This document shows, piece by piece, positions 32,218-41,700 of a DNA stretch of 44,572 bases (positions are counted from its first letter, which is position 1; each line of letters starts with the position of its first letter). Source of the stretch: Bradyrhizobium oropedii (lineage in GTDB: Bacteria; Pseudomonadota; Alphaproteobacteria; Rhizobiales; Xanthobacteraceae). The translations under genes and the position numbers were made by a program. Below the pieces are notes generated by a model, which saw only the letters and a program-made list of their open reading frames with translations, had not been told where the DNA came from and did not search any database. Location: the NCBI RefSeq assembly GCF_020889685.1, contig NZ_JACMYO010000059.1, positions 1 through 44,572 on the forward strand, in the 5' to 3' direction.

Positions 32218-34692
32218 ATGAAATTTCTGTTGCGGTTCTTCGGGTTCCTGTTCACCGCAGGAACCATCCTGTTCCTGGCTGGTCTGGCCGCCGTCGCAGG
32301 ACTGTTCTGGCATTTTTCCAAGGATCTGCCCGACTATTCGCAGCTCCAGAACTACGAGCCGCCGGTGATGACCCGCGTCCACGCGGCCGACGGTTCGCTG
32401 CTCGGTGAATTCGCCAAGGAGCGCCGGCTGTACCTGCCGATCCAGGCAGTGCCGAAGCTCGTGATCAACGCCTTCCTCGCCGCCGAGGACAAGAATTTCT
32501 ACGAGCATGGCGGCATCGATTATACCGGCATGGCGCGCGCCGGCGTCTCCTACGTCCAGAACTTCGGTTCCAATCGTCGTCCGCAGGGCGCCTCCACGAT
32601 CACCCAGCAGGTCGCCAAGAACTTCCTTTTGACCAACGAGGTGTCGTTCAGCCGCAAGATCAAGGAAGCCCTGCTGGCGATGCGAATCGAGCGGGCCTAT
32701 TCCAAGGACAAGATCCTCGAGCTCTATCTCAACGAAATCTATCTCGGCCTCGGCGCCTACGGCATCGCGGCGGCCTCGCTGGTCTACTTCGACAAGTCCG
32801 TCAATGAACTGACGGTCGCCGAAGCGGCCTATCTGGCGGCGCTGCCGAAAATGCCGGCCAGCCTGCATCCGGTACGCAACCATGCGCGCGCCATCGAGCG
32901 CCGCAACTACGTGATCGACCGCCTGCAGGAGAACGGCTGGATCAGCGTGGCCGACGCCGACAAGGCGCGCAAGGACCCGCTGACCGTCACCAACCGCAGC
33001 AACGGCGCGCACACCTTCGCCGGCGAATATTTCTCGGAAGAGGTCCGCCGCGACATCTTCGAGCGCTATGGCGAGAAGAAGCTTTATGAAGGCGGCCTGT
33101 CGGTGCGCACCACCCTCGACCCCAAGGTCCAGGTGATGGCGCGCAAGGCGATGGTGGCGGGGCTCGTGAACTATGACGAGCAGCAGGGTTATCGCGGCGC
33201 GATCCAGAAGATCGATCTTTCCGCCGACTGGGGCGTGCCGCTCGCCGAAATCAAGTCGCTCTCCGACATCTCGCCGTGGCGAATGGCTGTTGTGCTCGAG
33301 AGCAACGACCAGTCGGCGCGGATCGGCTTCCAGCCCGGCCGCGAGCTCGGCGGCGCCATCAGCAAGCAGCGCGAGACCGGCATCATCACGATGGACGGCG
33401 TGCGCTGGGCCAGGAGCAAGGGCAAGACGCCTACGGCGGTCTCGCAGGTGCTGCAGCCCGGCGACGTGATCTATGCCGACCCGCTCTTCAAGGACGGCCG
33501 CGCCATCGAAGGCCAGTACCGGCTGCGCCAGATCCCCGAACTGTCGGGGGCGATGGTGGCGATGGATCCGCATACCGGCCGCGTGCTCGCGATGGTCGGC
33601 GGCTTCTCGTTCGACCAGAGCCAGTTCAATCGCGCCACGCAGGCCTACCGGCAGCCCGGCTCGACGTTCAAGCCGATCGTCTATTCGTCGGCGCTCGACA
33701 ACGGCTATACCGGATCGACCGTCATGATCGACGCGCCGATCGAGATCGACCAGGGGCAGGGCAATGTCTGGCGCCCGGAGAACTTCTCGACCGGCAAATA
33801 TCAGGGCCAGGTGACGCTGCGCAACGCGCTGCGCCTGTCGCTCAACACCGTGACGGTGCGGCTCGCGCAGGAGATCGGCATGCCGCTGATCGGCGAGTAT
33901 GCAAAACGCTTCGGCGTCTATGACGAGCTGCCGAACTATCTCGCCTATGCGCTCGGCGCCGGCGAGACCACGGTGATGCGGATGGCCACGGCCTATTCGA
34001 TGATCGCCAATGGCGGCGTCCGCGTGAAGCCGACCCTGATCGACCGCATCCAGGACCGCTACGGCCACACCATCTTCAAACACGACCAGCGCGAATGCCG
34101 CGGCTGCGACGCGCCGGAGGGCTGGAAGAACCAGCCCGAGCCGCAGCTCGTCGACCGTCGCGAGCGGGTGCTCGACGCGATGTCCGCCTACCAGATCACC
34201 TCGTTGATGGAGGGCGTGATTCAGGCCGGTACCGGCACGGCGCTGAAGGACGTCGGCAAGCCGCTCGCCGGCAAGACCGGCACCTCGAACGAGGCCAAGG
34301 ATCTCTGGTTCGTCGGCTTCTCGCCGGACCTCGTGGTCGGCCTCTATGTTGGCTACGACAAGCCGCGCTCGCTCGGCCGCAACGCGCAGGCCGGTCACAC
34401 CGCGGCGCCGATCGCGCGCGACTTCCTGAAGCTCGCGCTCGCCGACAAGCCGGCCACCCCGTTCAAGCAGCCGGTCGGCATCCGGCTGGTGCTTGTCGAC
34501 GCCAAGACGGGCCTGCGCGCCTCGTCCGGTCAGAAGGGCGTGGTGCTCGAAGCCTTCAAGCCGGGCCAGGCGCCGCCGGCCTATGATTCCTCGTTGGTCG
34601 CCGGCACCGACGTGATCGACGGCACCCAGCAGCCGATTTCGCCGGATGCGGATCGGGCCGTGATGCGATCAGGGACGGGCGGGCTGTACTGA
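32218..34692 (+). CDS. mrcA: Penicillin-binding protein 1A
   Basis: A bifunctional peptidoglycan synthase of 824 residues from ATG 32218 (MKFLLRFFGFLF); an in-frame GTG at 32164 would add 18 residues without homology. A single N-terminal membrane anchor (about 5-30) is followed by the glycosyltransferase domain with catalytic E90 in AAEDKNFYEHGGID, TITQQVAKN and KIKEALLAMRIE. The transpeptidase domain has the serine S482 in GSTFKP, SLNTVTV and K686-T-G-T in KTGTSNEAKD. An OB-like insert lies between. The length and the insert match class A PBP1A of alphaproteobacteria. It polymerises and cross-links glycan strands in the periplasm. Confidence 0.95.
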   Translation: MKFLLRFFGFLFTAGTILFLAGLAAVAGLFWHFSKDLPDYSQLQNYEPPVMTRVHAADGSLLGEFAKERRLYLPIQAVPKLVINAFLAAEDKNFYEHGGIDYTGMARAGVSYVQNFGSNRRPQGASTITQQVAKNFLLTNEVSFSRKIKEALLAMRIERAYSKDKILELYLNEIYLGLGAYGIAAASLVYFDKSVNELTVAEAAYLAALPKMPASLHPVRNHARAIERRNYVIDRLQENGWISVADADKARKDPLTVTNRSNGAHTFAGEYFSEEVRRDIFERYGEKKLYEGGLSVRTTLDPKVQVMARKAMVAGLVNYDEQQGYRGAIQKIDLSADWGVPLAEIKSLSDISPWRMAVVLESNDQSARIGFQPGRELGGAISKQRETGIITMDGVRWARSKGKTPTAVSQVLQPGDVIYADPLFKDGRAIEGQYRLRQIPELSGAMVAMDPHTGRVLAMVGGFSFDQSQFNRATQAYRQPGSTFKPIVYSSALDNGYTGSTVMIDAPIEIDQGQGNVWRPENFSTGKYQGQVTLRNALRLSLNTVTVRLAQEIGMPLIGEYAKRFGVYDELPNYLAYALGAGETTVMRMATAYSMIANGGVRVKPTLIDRIQDRYGHTIFKHDQRECRGCDAPEGWKNQPEPQLVDRRERVLDAMSAYQITSLMEGVIQAGTGTALKDVGKPLAGKTGTSNEAKDLWFVGFSPDLVVGLYVGYDKPRSLGRNAQAGHTAAPIARDFLKLALADKPATPFKQPVGIRLVLVDAKTGLRASSGQKGVVLEAFKPGQAPPAYDSSLVAGTDVIDGTQQPISPDADRAVMRSGTGGLY

Positions 34693-34727
34693 GGCTGGGG
34701 GCCGGTACTGCGTCCGGGAGCTGACTG

Positions 34728-34749
34728 CCGCCGCCTGAGCCCGCGGCGG
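34728..34749 (+). terminator. GC-rich hairpin after mrcA
   Basis: CCGCCGC (34728-34734) and GCGGCGG (34743-34749) form a perfect 7-bp GC stem with an 8-nt loop, 35 bp after the mrcA stop. The following TGCGACGCTTTG holds only a short T-run, so termination would be moderate. No competing gene lies here. Confidence 0.5.
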
Positions 34750-34903
34750 TGCGACGCTTTGTCAGAACGCCTGACGCGGCCACGGTTGAACACGCCGCCT
34801 GCGCGGCCGACCAAATTGAGTGCTCCGATCAGACAAGCCGTCGAACGCGGCATGCTTTTCGTTTCGACGGCGCGTCAGGCGCGCGTTCAGGCATGGCTCA
34901 TCC

Positions 34904-35104
34904 GTGGTCAAGGCGCTGTTCTTCGTCGTCCGGGTCATCTGGACCGTTTTCGTGGTTGGGACGGCGACCCTGATGGGCGCGGCCCTCGGATTTGGGGGCT
35001 ATGGCTGGATCGGTGCGGTCGCGCTCGGCACGGTAGGGTTTGGCATTGGAGCCCTGCTTGCGGCCAACCCTGACGTGCTCATCGAACTGCTCGTCGCGAT
35101 GTGA
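34904..35104 (+). CDS. Small two-helix membrane protein, unknown
   Basis: A 66-residue hydrophobic protein. GTG 34904 (VVKALFFVVRVIWTVFVVG) is proposed as the start because the longer upstream frame is basic and unstructured; no strong ribosome site confirms it. Two membrane helices are joined by a glycine-rich turn (GAALGFGGYGWIGAVALGTVGFGIGALLAA) with small-xxx-small spacing that favours helix packing. No family is recognised. It is the last gene before tRNA-Gln, with 187 bp between them in which I see no clear promoter box. Confidence 0.5.
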   Translation: MVKALFFVVRVIWTVFVVGTATLMGAALGFGGYGWIGAVALGTVGFGIGALLAANPDVLIELLVAM

Positions 35105-35291
35105 TCACCTCAGACCGACGGCTGATTGGCCGGTCGTGATTTTCACGCCGATTCGCCGCCAACAATGCTTGCCAAGCGTGGGACCAAGCGGGTAGAAGGT
35201 CGCTCGCGCGCGGGCGCTGATTTGGCAGGCGAACCCGCTGTACCGAGATGTCCAGTCATTCAGCTAAGCTGTTGATATCACGGATAATTCT

Positions 35292-35365
35292 TGGGGAATG
35301 GTGTAACGGTAGCACAACAGACTCTGACTCTGTTTGTCTTGGTTCGAATCCAGGTTCCCCAGCCA
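35292..35365 (+). tRNA. tRNA-Gln (anticodon CTG)
   Basis: A 74-nt cloverleaf with encoded CCA. The acceptor stem is TGGGGAA/TTCCCCA, the D arm contains GGTGTAACGGTAGCAC, the anticodon stem is ACAGA/TCTGT with loop CTCTGAC (anticodon CTG, Gln), and the T arm has GGTTCGAATCC. Its 3' part from 35315 is repeated near 37537, which marks it as the integration target of the element to the right. Confidence 0.96.
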
Positions 35366-35499
35366 CGTAAGTCCTTGAAAAAACTCTCTTCCTTAATTTA
35401 GCTCAGTCCACCAAACGGGCGCAAAACCCGAACAAAACCGGTCTATCGCCGGAGAAAAGTTCCGGCAAAAGTCGCACCTCATCAGCAAGGATCGCTAAT

Positions 35500-35814
35500 G
35501 TGAGCGCCCACGATCTCACCGGGAAGAACGTTCAGCGCCGCCGCGTCGGCGACAACTGGCATTATCGTTTCGGGATCAACAAGAAGACGGTTCGAGGCGA
35601 CTGCGGCACTAGCGACAAATCCGAAGCGGAAGACATGGCGGCCAAGCTCAAGCAGGGGACCCGGCAGGCTTCGCGAGCTGCGGTGCTCGCCATCACAGCG
35701 GGCGAGCCCTTCGTGCTTCGGCTTCCATTCAAGGAGCACTACATATCCAACATCGACCGCCGCGATATTCGTAGGATGCTGGAAGAACAGATCGCACGCC
35801 TCGACCCGCCGTAA
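35500..35814 (+). CDS. Truncated tyrosine-integrase N-terminal domain (probable)
   Basis: A 104-residue product from GTG 35500 with AAGGA at 35486-35490. The segment GDNWHYRFGINKKTVRGDCGTSDKSEAEDMAAKLK has the layout of the arm-type DNA-binding domain at the N terminus of phage and island integrases: a W-Y-R-F strand, K-K-T-V-R, G-T-S-D-K and A-E, then a helix. The core-binding and catalytic domains (R...HxxR...Y) are absent, so it cannot recombine DNA itself. It sits 134 bp from the tRNA, the usual place of an island integrase gene. It could be a remnant or a small DNA-binding protein; the assignment is by pattern only. Confidence 0.55.
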   Translation: MSAHDLTGKNVQRRRVGDNWHYRFGINKKTVRGDCGTSDKSEAEDMAAKLKQGTRQASRAAVLAITAGEPFVLRLPFKEHYISNIDRRDIRRMLEEQIARLDPP

Positions 35815-35977
35815 TGTTTCAGCATCGTATCGGCAACCACATCATGTTGTATTGGCGCGGATAGGTTCGCGCGGAAACCTGTGGGCATGCCCGGTAAGTT
35901 GGTAGCGCCGCTCGCAACCTCGGATACGCTAGATGGACCGCCCCCGTTCGTGGGTTGAGCCTTCTACGAGGGCACGA

Positions 35978-37210
35978 ATGCACCACGTCTTTGAAGACGA
36001 ACTGCAAAAAATCCGTATTCGGGACAGGCTCTCGCCAAAGGAAGCGAGGGTTCTCCTGCGGACCATCAGACACGGCGAGCAAAAGGATGAAGTGCTGGCC
36101 TACGCGGAGACTTTGGTAGTCGAGGCCGACTTCCTATCGCCGTATTCACTCCGCGCGCTGGTTCGAGCAGACATTACTGAGGCGGAAGCTGCGCGGGAAA
36201 TAAAAAAGAACAAGGCGTTCTGTAATCGACTGGCTGGCCTTCTTCCGTCAATCCTTCGGCTCTTTGGTAGCCGAGATAATCTGACGGGAATTTGCAGCAT
36301 GATCGACGACTGCCACCATGATTATCAGGTGACTACGATATCTCCTCGAAAAGACCGGCAAACAAGAGAGACTAGGGAGCGTTTGGCACGCGCGGTAAAG
36401 GCCAGTCTCAGTGCCGCTAAGGCGCTTGAAGAGGCCAAACGATTTCTGGATATCGAGTTTGATCGATTTGGAGAGGCCTACCGTCACCCTGAGGACAGGC
36501 CGCGCCGCCTCGAAGAACTAATTGACGAATTGAGAATGTGCTCCGGCGTTGGAGAAATTGTAAACGCGATTGTTGATGTCGCTCCCCAAGGACCGTTCAA
36601 GTCGTTGTTCCTATCTGGCAACGATGCGCGGACCACTGTTGTCGAATATGCTTATCACATGTGTACGATGTGGGACGGACCGAAATTGCTGACTACGCCC
36701 GGTTCGCAATTTGCCGACCTGTGCAGCTTCCTCTTTGAAGCGGTGAGCGGTCACGCTGAAGAAAGCCTATCTGGCGCGATCAATCGTTACGCCCGCAGCG
36801 ATGAACGTAAACATTGGGATCGGGAAGGAGAGGAAGAAGACGACGAGCATGACAATTTCGTCAGCCAGAAGCGAAAAATGAGAGCGAGTCAACGCGAACT
36901 GCAACTTTACAAGGCGGTCGCGCGATATCCTGGACTTTCGCAGATGGCCAAGACACTGTTGATACTGCGGCTCAACGGTGAGGCGGATCGCTACCAAGCG
37001 ACCCAGAGTGCCTATGGTCCTAACCAAGTGTACCTAGAGCAATTGAATTCTGATCAAGTTGAAGCGATGTTCACAAAAGCAATTCAAAGCTGGCGCCCAG
37101 ACAAACGCGATGAGCTTTTTGAGTTTCTTGAAAGTGGATTTCCGAATATGGCTGCCTTGGATGTCAAGGTAGGCAAGACAAGGCGCGCGGCTCGCAAGTC
37201 AGGAAATTGA
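35978..37210 (+). CDS. Island cargo protein of unknown family
   Basis: A 410-residue soluble protein starting at ATG 35978, with GAGGG at 35968-35972 five nt before; ATG 35933 in the same frame lacks a ribosome site. I do not recognise any domain. It is rich in charged helices (ETRERLARAVKASLSAAKALEEAKRFLDIEF), has an acidic run (DREGEEEDDEHDNF, about 300-312) in a probable linker, and a basic C terminus (KVGKTRRAARKSGN). No membrane segment, signal peptide, P-loop or clear nuclease motif is seen. Codon use is more AT-tolerant than in flanking genes, consistent with transfer. As the only substantial gene of a tRNA-borne island it could have a defence or element-maintenance role, which is inference. 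Confidence 0.8.
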   Translation: MHHVFEDELQKIRIRDRLSPKEARVLLRTIRHGEQKDEVLAYAETLVVEADFLSPYSLRALVRADITEAEAAREIKKNKAFCNRLAGLLPSILRLFGSRDNLTGICSMIDDCHHDYQVTTISPRKDRQTRETRERLARAVKASLSAAKALEEAKRFLDIEFDRFGEAYRHPEDRPRRLEELIDELRMCSGVGEIVNAIVDVAPQGPFKSLFLSGNDARTTVVEYAYHMCTMWDGPKLLTTPGSQFADLCSFLFEAVSGHAEESLSGAINRYARSDERKHWDREGEEEDDEHDNFVSQKRKMRASQRELQLYKAVARYPGLSQMAKTLLILRLNGEADRYQATQSAYGPNQVYLEQLNSDQVEAMFTKAIQSWRPDKRDELFEFLESGFPNMAALDVKVGKTRRAARKSGN

Positions 37211-37281
37211 CGGCTAGTACGACCTTCTTGCTAGTTGGCGTCAACAGAGCGGTCAGCCATTGGGCTATTGGGTTGCCTCAC

Positions 37282-37366
37282 CGCAGCGTAGCTTAACTGG
37301 ATAAAGCCCTCGGTTTTCGTCACTGTATGTGGCCGAGGCGATGCAGGTTCGACTCCCGCCGTTGCG
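37282..37366 (+). tRNA. tRNA-like cloverleaf with a 19-nt anticodon loop (tRNA pseudogene or intron-containing)
   Basis: The sequence folds as a near-perfect tRNA: acceptor CGCAGCG/CGTTGCG (one G-U), T8 A9, D arm GCTT-AACTGGATA-AAGC, anticodon stem CTCGG/CCGAG, 5-nt variable loop and T arm GCAGG-TTCGACT-CCCGC (one A-C mismatch). The anticodon loop (37314-37332) is 19 nt, 12 more than normal. If the first seven bases are the loop, the anticodon would be TTC. CCA is not encoded. Without removal of the extra 12 nt it could not decode normally. It lies 71 bp after the island gene. Most likely a disrupted tRNA carried by the island. Confidence 0.65.
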
Positions 37367-37536
37367 CGTACACGCACCCTTACTGCAACAGTATGAAACT
37401 GGTTGGTCGTGCATCGGAACAACCGACAGGAACCACGACACGATAAACAGACAAGCTAAATTTACGGCAAAAGTTACGGCAAAAACGCGCGCCTCGTGAT
37501 AACCCCTTGCGCGGCATGCGTTTTCTCAATCGAGTG

Positions 37537-37586
37537 CAACAGACTCTGACTCTGTTTGTCTTGGCTCGATCCAGGTTCCCCAGCCA
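37537..37586 (+). repeat. attR-like repeat of the tRNA-Gln 3' part
   Basis: This copy of tRNA-Gln positions 35315-35365 starts with 28 identical bases from CAACAG, then has one T-to-C change and loses one A in the T loop (GGCTCGATCC against GGTTCGAATCC), and ends TCCAGGTTCCCCAGCCA. It marks the right end of the island. The two differences show that the copy is no longer under tRNA selection and that the insertion is not recent. Confidence 0.88.
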
Positions 37587-37724
37587 ATCTTGCCTCAGTG
37601 GCACGACCAACCTCTGAAATCGTCCCGAGACTGCCCGCAGCGGCATCAAGGCTGGATTAGCCCGGCGTAATCCACCATGGTCACGCGCGTGTGGTGCGGC
37701 GTGTTGCGACAGAGGTTCAAGGTG

Positions 37725-38132
37725 ATGGACGAAATTCTCTATGCCCGCGAGTCGTCGATCGGCGTCGACGAGTTCATCGATGTGCTGCGCCAGTCGGGCC
37801 TCGGCGAGCGGCGTCCGCTCGCGGATACCGACCGGATGGCGCGCATGATCGCCCATGCGAATTTGATCGTGACGGCGCGGAAGGCGGCCAAGCTGGTCGG
37901 CGTTTCGCGCGCGCTGACCGATTTCGCCTATTGCTGCTATTTGTCCGATCTCGCGGTCGATCGGGAGTACCAGGGGCACGGCATCGGCAAGCGCCTGATC
38001 GCGGAAACGCGGCGCCTCGCCGGACCCGAGTCGATGTGCCTGTTGCTGTCGGCGCCCGACTCGATCGGGTTCTACAAGACGATCGGCATGCCGCAGCCGG
38101 ACAACGCGTTCCTTCACAAGCGGGAGCGATAG
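37725..38132 (+). CDS. GNAT-family N-acetyltransferase
   Basis: A 135-residue acetyltransferase from ATG 37725 (MDEILYARESSIGVDEFIDVL); the upstream in-frame ATG at 37677 lies in island-adjacent sequence and is less likely. The acetyl-CoA-binding motif A is clear: CYLSDLAVDREYQGHGIGKRLIAETRRLAG (Q/R-x-x-G-x-G/A as REYQGHGIG). DSIGFYKTIGM is motif B. Length is that of minimal GNAT domains. Acceptor is unknown. It converges on the ialB-like gene with 5 bp between the stops, so they share a terminator region. Confidence 0.9.
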   Translation: MDEILYARESSIGVDEFIDVLRQSGLGERRPLADTDRMARMIAHANLIVTARKAAKLVGVSRALTDFAYCCYLSDLAVDREYQGHGIGKRLIAETRRLAGPESMCLLLSAPDSIGFYKTIGMPQPDNAFLHKRER

Positions 38133-38137
38133 CAGCG

Positions 38138-38698
38138 CTACTTGATCTTGTCGTAGACCGTCGCGAAGTCTGCGAGCGGCATCGGGATGCTGATGGTTTC
38201 CTTGCCGAGATTCTGGAACGAGACCTTGAGCTGCTTGCCTGATTTGAGCTGGCTCAGGACGTCGGCGGCGATCGGCGCATTGATGTAGCAGCCGCGCGCC
38301 TCGCAGGTCTGGATCGGCACATCGACGGCCTTGCCGTCGTCGACCTGCAGCTTGGCGCCGACCGGCAGGTTCAGCCCGAGCGGAAGCTGGATCAGCGCAA
38401 CCGGCGTGCGGGTGTCGCCGGGGACGCGGATATTGACCAGCACGATCAGCTGTCCGGTCTTGGTGAGCACCGCGGTCTGCTCCATCGCGCATTCGAGCGG
38501 CGCCTCGCGGCTCGCGCTGGTGCAGCGCGCGATCCAACCGGTGTTGTTGGGCGATGCGGCGTCACCTTGGGGAGCGGCGGGAGCAGCTGCCGGAGCCGGC
38601 GCGGGCGTAGTCTTGCCCTTGGGCGCCTGGGCGTGGCCAAGGCCGGCCAAGCCGAACGCGGTGAACAGGACGACAAACGACTTTGCGACAATCTTCAC
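38138..38698 (-). CDS. Invasion-associated locus B (IalB) family protein
   Basis: A 186-residue periplasmic protein. The signal peptide covers about residues 1-23 (SFVVLFTAFGLAGLGHA), followed by a Pro/Ala-rich linker (TTPAPAPAAAPAAPQ). The IalB domain has GWIARCTSASREAPLECAMEQ, LVNIRVPGD, ALIQLPLGLNLPVG and IQTCEARGCYINAPI, with two Cys pairs that probably form disulfides. In Bartonella the founding member helps red-cell entry; in free-living Rhizobiales the role is unknown. It is 57 bp before the RND pump's stop side on the same strand, so it lies downstream of the efflux operon and may be read through from it. Confidence 0.88.
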   Translation of the reverse strand: MKIVAKSFVVLFTAFGLAGLGHAQAPKGKTTPAPAPAAAPAAPQGDAASPNNTGWIARCTSASREAPLECAMEQTAVLTKTGQLIVLVNIRVPGDTRTPVALIQLPLGLNLPVGAKLQVDDGKAVDVPIQTCEARGCYINAPIAADVLSQLKSGKQLKVSFQNLGKETISIPMPLADFATVYDKIK

Positions 38699-38755
38699 GG
38701 TACCGGCTCCGAAATGAACATCTTTCGGATGTGCCGGTATGTGGGCAAAGTCAAG

Positions 38756-41700
38756 TCACTCGGCGGCCTGCTTGACCGAACCGTCTTCGCCGTCGTCAGC
38801 GTCGTGGTCGGCGCGCGGCGAGCGGCCCCAATTCGCAAACGCGTTGGAGAGCCGGTCGAGATAGAGATAGACGACAGGCGTCGTGAACAGCGTCAGCGCC
38901 TGGCTGACGATCAGACCGCCGACCATGGCGTAGCCGAGCGGCTGGCGGATTTCCGAGCCGGTGCCGGTGCCGAGCATCAGCGGCACGCCGCCGAGCATTG
39001 CCGCCATCGTCGTCATCATGATCGGACGGAAGCGGAGCAGGGCGGCCTGCCGGATCGCCGCCACCGGCTCCATGTGCTGGTCGCGCTCGGCGGCGATCGC
39101 GAAGTCGACCATCATGATGCCGTTCTTCTTCACGATGCCGATCAAGAGGATGATGCCGATCAGCGCGATCAGCGAGAAGTCGAAGCCGGCGGCCATCAGG
39201 ATCGCCAGCGCGCCGACGCCGGCCGACGGCAGCGTCGACAGAATGGTGATCGGGTGGATGTAGCTCTCGTAGAGGATGCCGAGGATCAGGTAGACGACCA
39301 CGAGCGCAGCCAGAATCAACAGCGGTACGGTCGACAACGATTGCTGGAACGCCTGCGCCGTGCCCTGGAAGCTCGAGCTCAGGGTCGGCGGCGCGCCGAG
39401 GTCCACCATTGCCTTCTGCACCGCTTCCGTCGCCTGGCCGAGCGCTACGCCCTGCGCCAGGTTGAAGGAGATCGTGATCGCCGGGAACTGGCCCTGATGG
39501 CTGATCGACAGCGGCCGCACCGGCACGGTGGTCCACTTCGCAAAGGTCGACAGCGGCACCTGTTCGCCGGTCAGCGGCGACTTGAGGTAGATGTTGTTCA
39601 GCGTGTCGATCGAGCCCTGCAGCTCCGGCAGCACCTCGAGGATGACGTGGTAGCTGTTGAGCTGGGTGAAATACTGCGTCACCTGGCGCTGGCCGAACGC
39701 GTCATAGAGCGTGTCGTCGATCAGCTGCGGCTGGATGCCATAGCGTGACGCGGCGTCGCGGTTGATCTTCAGCTCGACGGTGGTGCCGTTGGTCTGTTGG
39801 TCGGTGGCGACGTCGCGCAGCTGCGGCAGCGTCTGCATCTTGCTGAGGATCTTCGGCGCCCATTCGTTCAGTTCGGCAAGGTTGGCGTCCTGCAGCGTGA
39901 ACTCGAACTGGGTGCGGGTCGGGCGACCGCCGAGGCGAACGTCCTGGGCGGCCTGCATGAACAGCCGGGCACCGAGCACCTTCTCCAGCTTGGGCCGCAG
40001 GCGGGCGATGATCTGCTGCGCGTTGGCATCACGCTCGTTCAGCGGCTTCAGCGTGATGAACATGTTGCCGTTGTTGCCGGCCCGGCCGCTGCCGCCGATC
40101 GCCATCGCCACCGTCGCCACGCCGGGATCCTGCATGACGATCTTGCTGAGCTCCTCCTGCTTCCCCTTCATTTCGGCAAACGAAATGTCCTGATTGGCTT
40201 CCGAGGTCGCGGTGATCAGGCCGACGTCCTGTTGCGGGAAGAAGCCCTTCGGGATGATGACGAACATGTAGATCGAGAGCGCCAGCGTCGCGAAGAAGAT
40301 CATCAGGGTCGTGAACTTCCAGCGCAGCGCGACGTCGAGCGCGCTCTGATAGCCGCGCAGCATCGCGTCGAAGCCGCGCTCGCTGAGCTTGTAGAGACGG
40401 CCGTGCCGTTCCTCATTGTGGGCGCGCAGGAAGCGCGAGGCCATCATCGGGGTCAGCGTCAGCGACACGAACATCGAGACGAAGATCGTCATGGCCAGCA
40501 CGACCGCGAATTCGCGGAACAGGCGGCCGATGATGCCGCCCATCAGCAGCAGCGGGATCAGCACCGCGACCAGCGAGATGCTGATCGAGACGATGGTGAA
40601 GCCGATTTCCTTGGAGCCCTTGAAGGCGGCGGCCATCGGCCGCTCGCCCTCTTCGATATAGCGGCTGATGTTCTCCAGCATCACGATGGCGTCGTCGACC
40701 ACGAAGCCGACCGCAATCGTCAGCGCCATCAGCGACAGATTGTCCAGCGTGTAGCCGAATATCCACATCAGCGCACAGGCGCCGAGCAGTGCCAGCGGCA
40801 CCGTCACGGCAGGGATGACGGTGGCCCAGAAGCTGCGCAGGAAGGCAAAGATCACCATCACGACCAGGAAGATGGTCAGGAGCAGGGTGAACTGGACGTC
40901 CTCCACCGCGGCGCGGATCGTGGTCGTGCGGTCGCTGATGATCTCGATCTTGACCGCCGGCGGGATAGCCGCGACCAGCCGGGGCAGCGCCGCCTTGATC
41001 TTGTCGACGGTGTCGATGACGTTGGCGCCCGGCTGCTTGAACACGACCAGGAACACGCCGCGCTTGCCGTTGGCCCAGGCGGCCTGCTTGGCGTCCTCGG
41101 GCCCGGTAACGGCTTGGCCGATGTCGCGGATCCGCAGCGGCCCGCCATTGCGGTAGGCAATGATCACGTCGTTCCAGGGCTCCGCGGTGAGCAGCTGGTC
41201 GTTGGCATAGATGGTGTAGGCGCGGGTGGCGCCGTCGATATTGCCCTTCGGGCTATCGACGGTTGCGATGTTGATCGCGGCGCGGACGTCTTCCAGCGAC
41301 AGACCCTTTGCGACGAGCTTGGCTGGGTCGATCTGAACGCGGACCGACGGCTTCTGCTGGCCGCCGATGATGACCTGCGCGACGCCGGAAATCTGGCTGA
41401 TCTGCTGGGCAAGCTGAGCGTCGACGGAGTCGCTGACCGTCGTCAGAGGCAGCGTGTCTGACGTCGCCGACAGCAGCATGATCGGCGCGTCCGCCGGATT
41501 GACCTTGCGATAAGTCGGCGGCGAGGGAAGGTTCTTGGGCAATTGACCGCTGGCGGCGTTGATGGCGGCCTGCACGTCATTGGCGGCGCCGTCGATTGAG
41601 CGGTTGAGGTCAAACTGGATCGTGACCGAGGCGGTGCCGAGATAACTCGTCGAGGTCATCTGGGCGATGCCGGGGATCTGCGCGAACTGGCGCTCCAGCG

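Larger units (their letters stand above)
35315..37586 (+). mobile_element. Small tRNA-Gln genomic island
   Basis: The island is bounded by the 3' part of tRNA-Gln (35315-35365) and a second copy of it (37537-37586). Within it lie an integrase-like N-terminal fragment (35500-35814), one gene of unknown family (35978-37210), a tRNA-like cloverleaf (37282-37366) and spacers with repeated ACGGCAAAAG-type words (35453-35475, 37460-37484) reminiscent of the ends of integrase genes. The base composition is visibly more AT-rich than the rest of the window. No complete integrase or excisionase is present, so it is probably an eroded or passively carried element. The tRNA gene itself remains intact at the left edge. 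Confidence 0.82.

Noticed and set aside
32131..34398. A 755-codon reverse-strand open frame opposite mrcA
   Set aside because: It mirrors the PBP1A codons, has skewed composition (His, Arg, Asp) and no recognisable motif.
37380..38537. A 385-codon reverse frame across the attR repeat and the GNAT and IalB genes
   Set aside because: It crosses the island boundary and runs antisense or out of frame to two recognisable genes; composition is Arg-rich without motifs.
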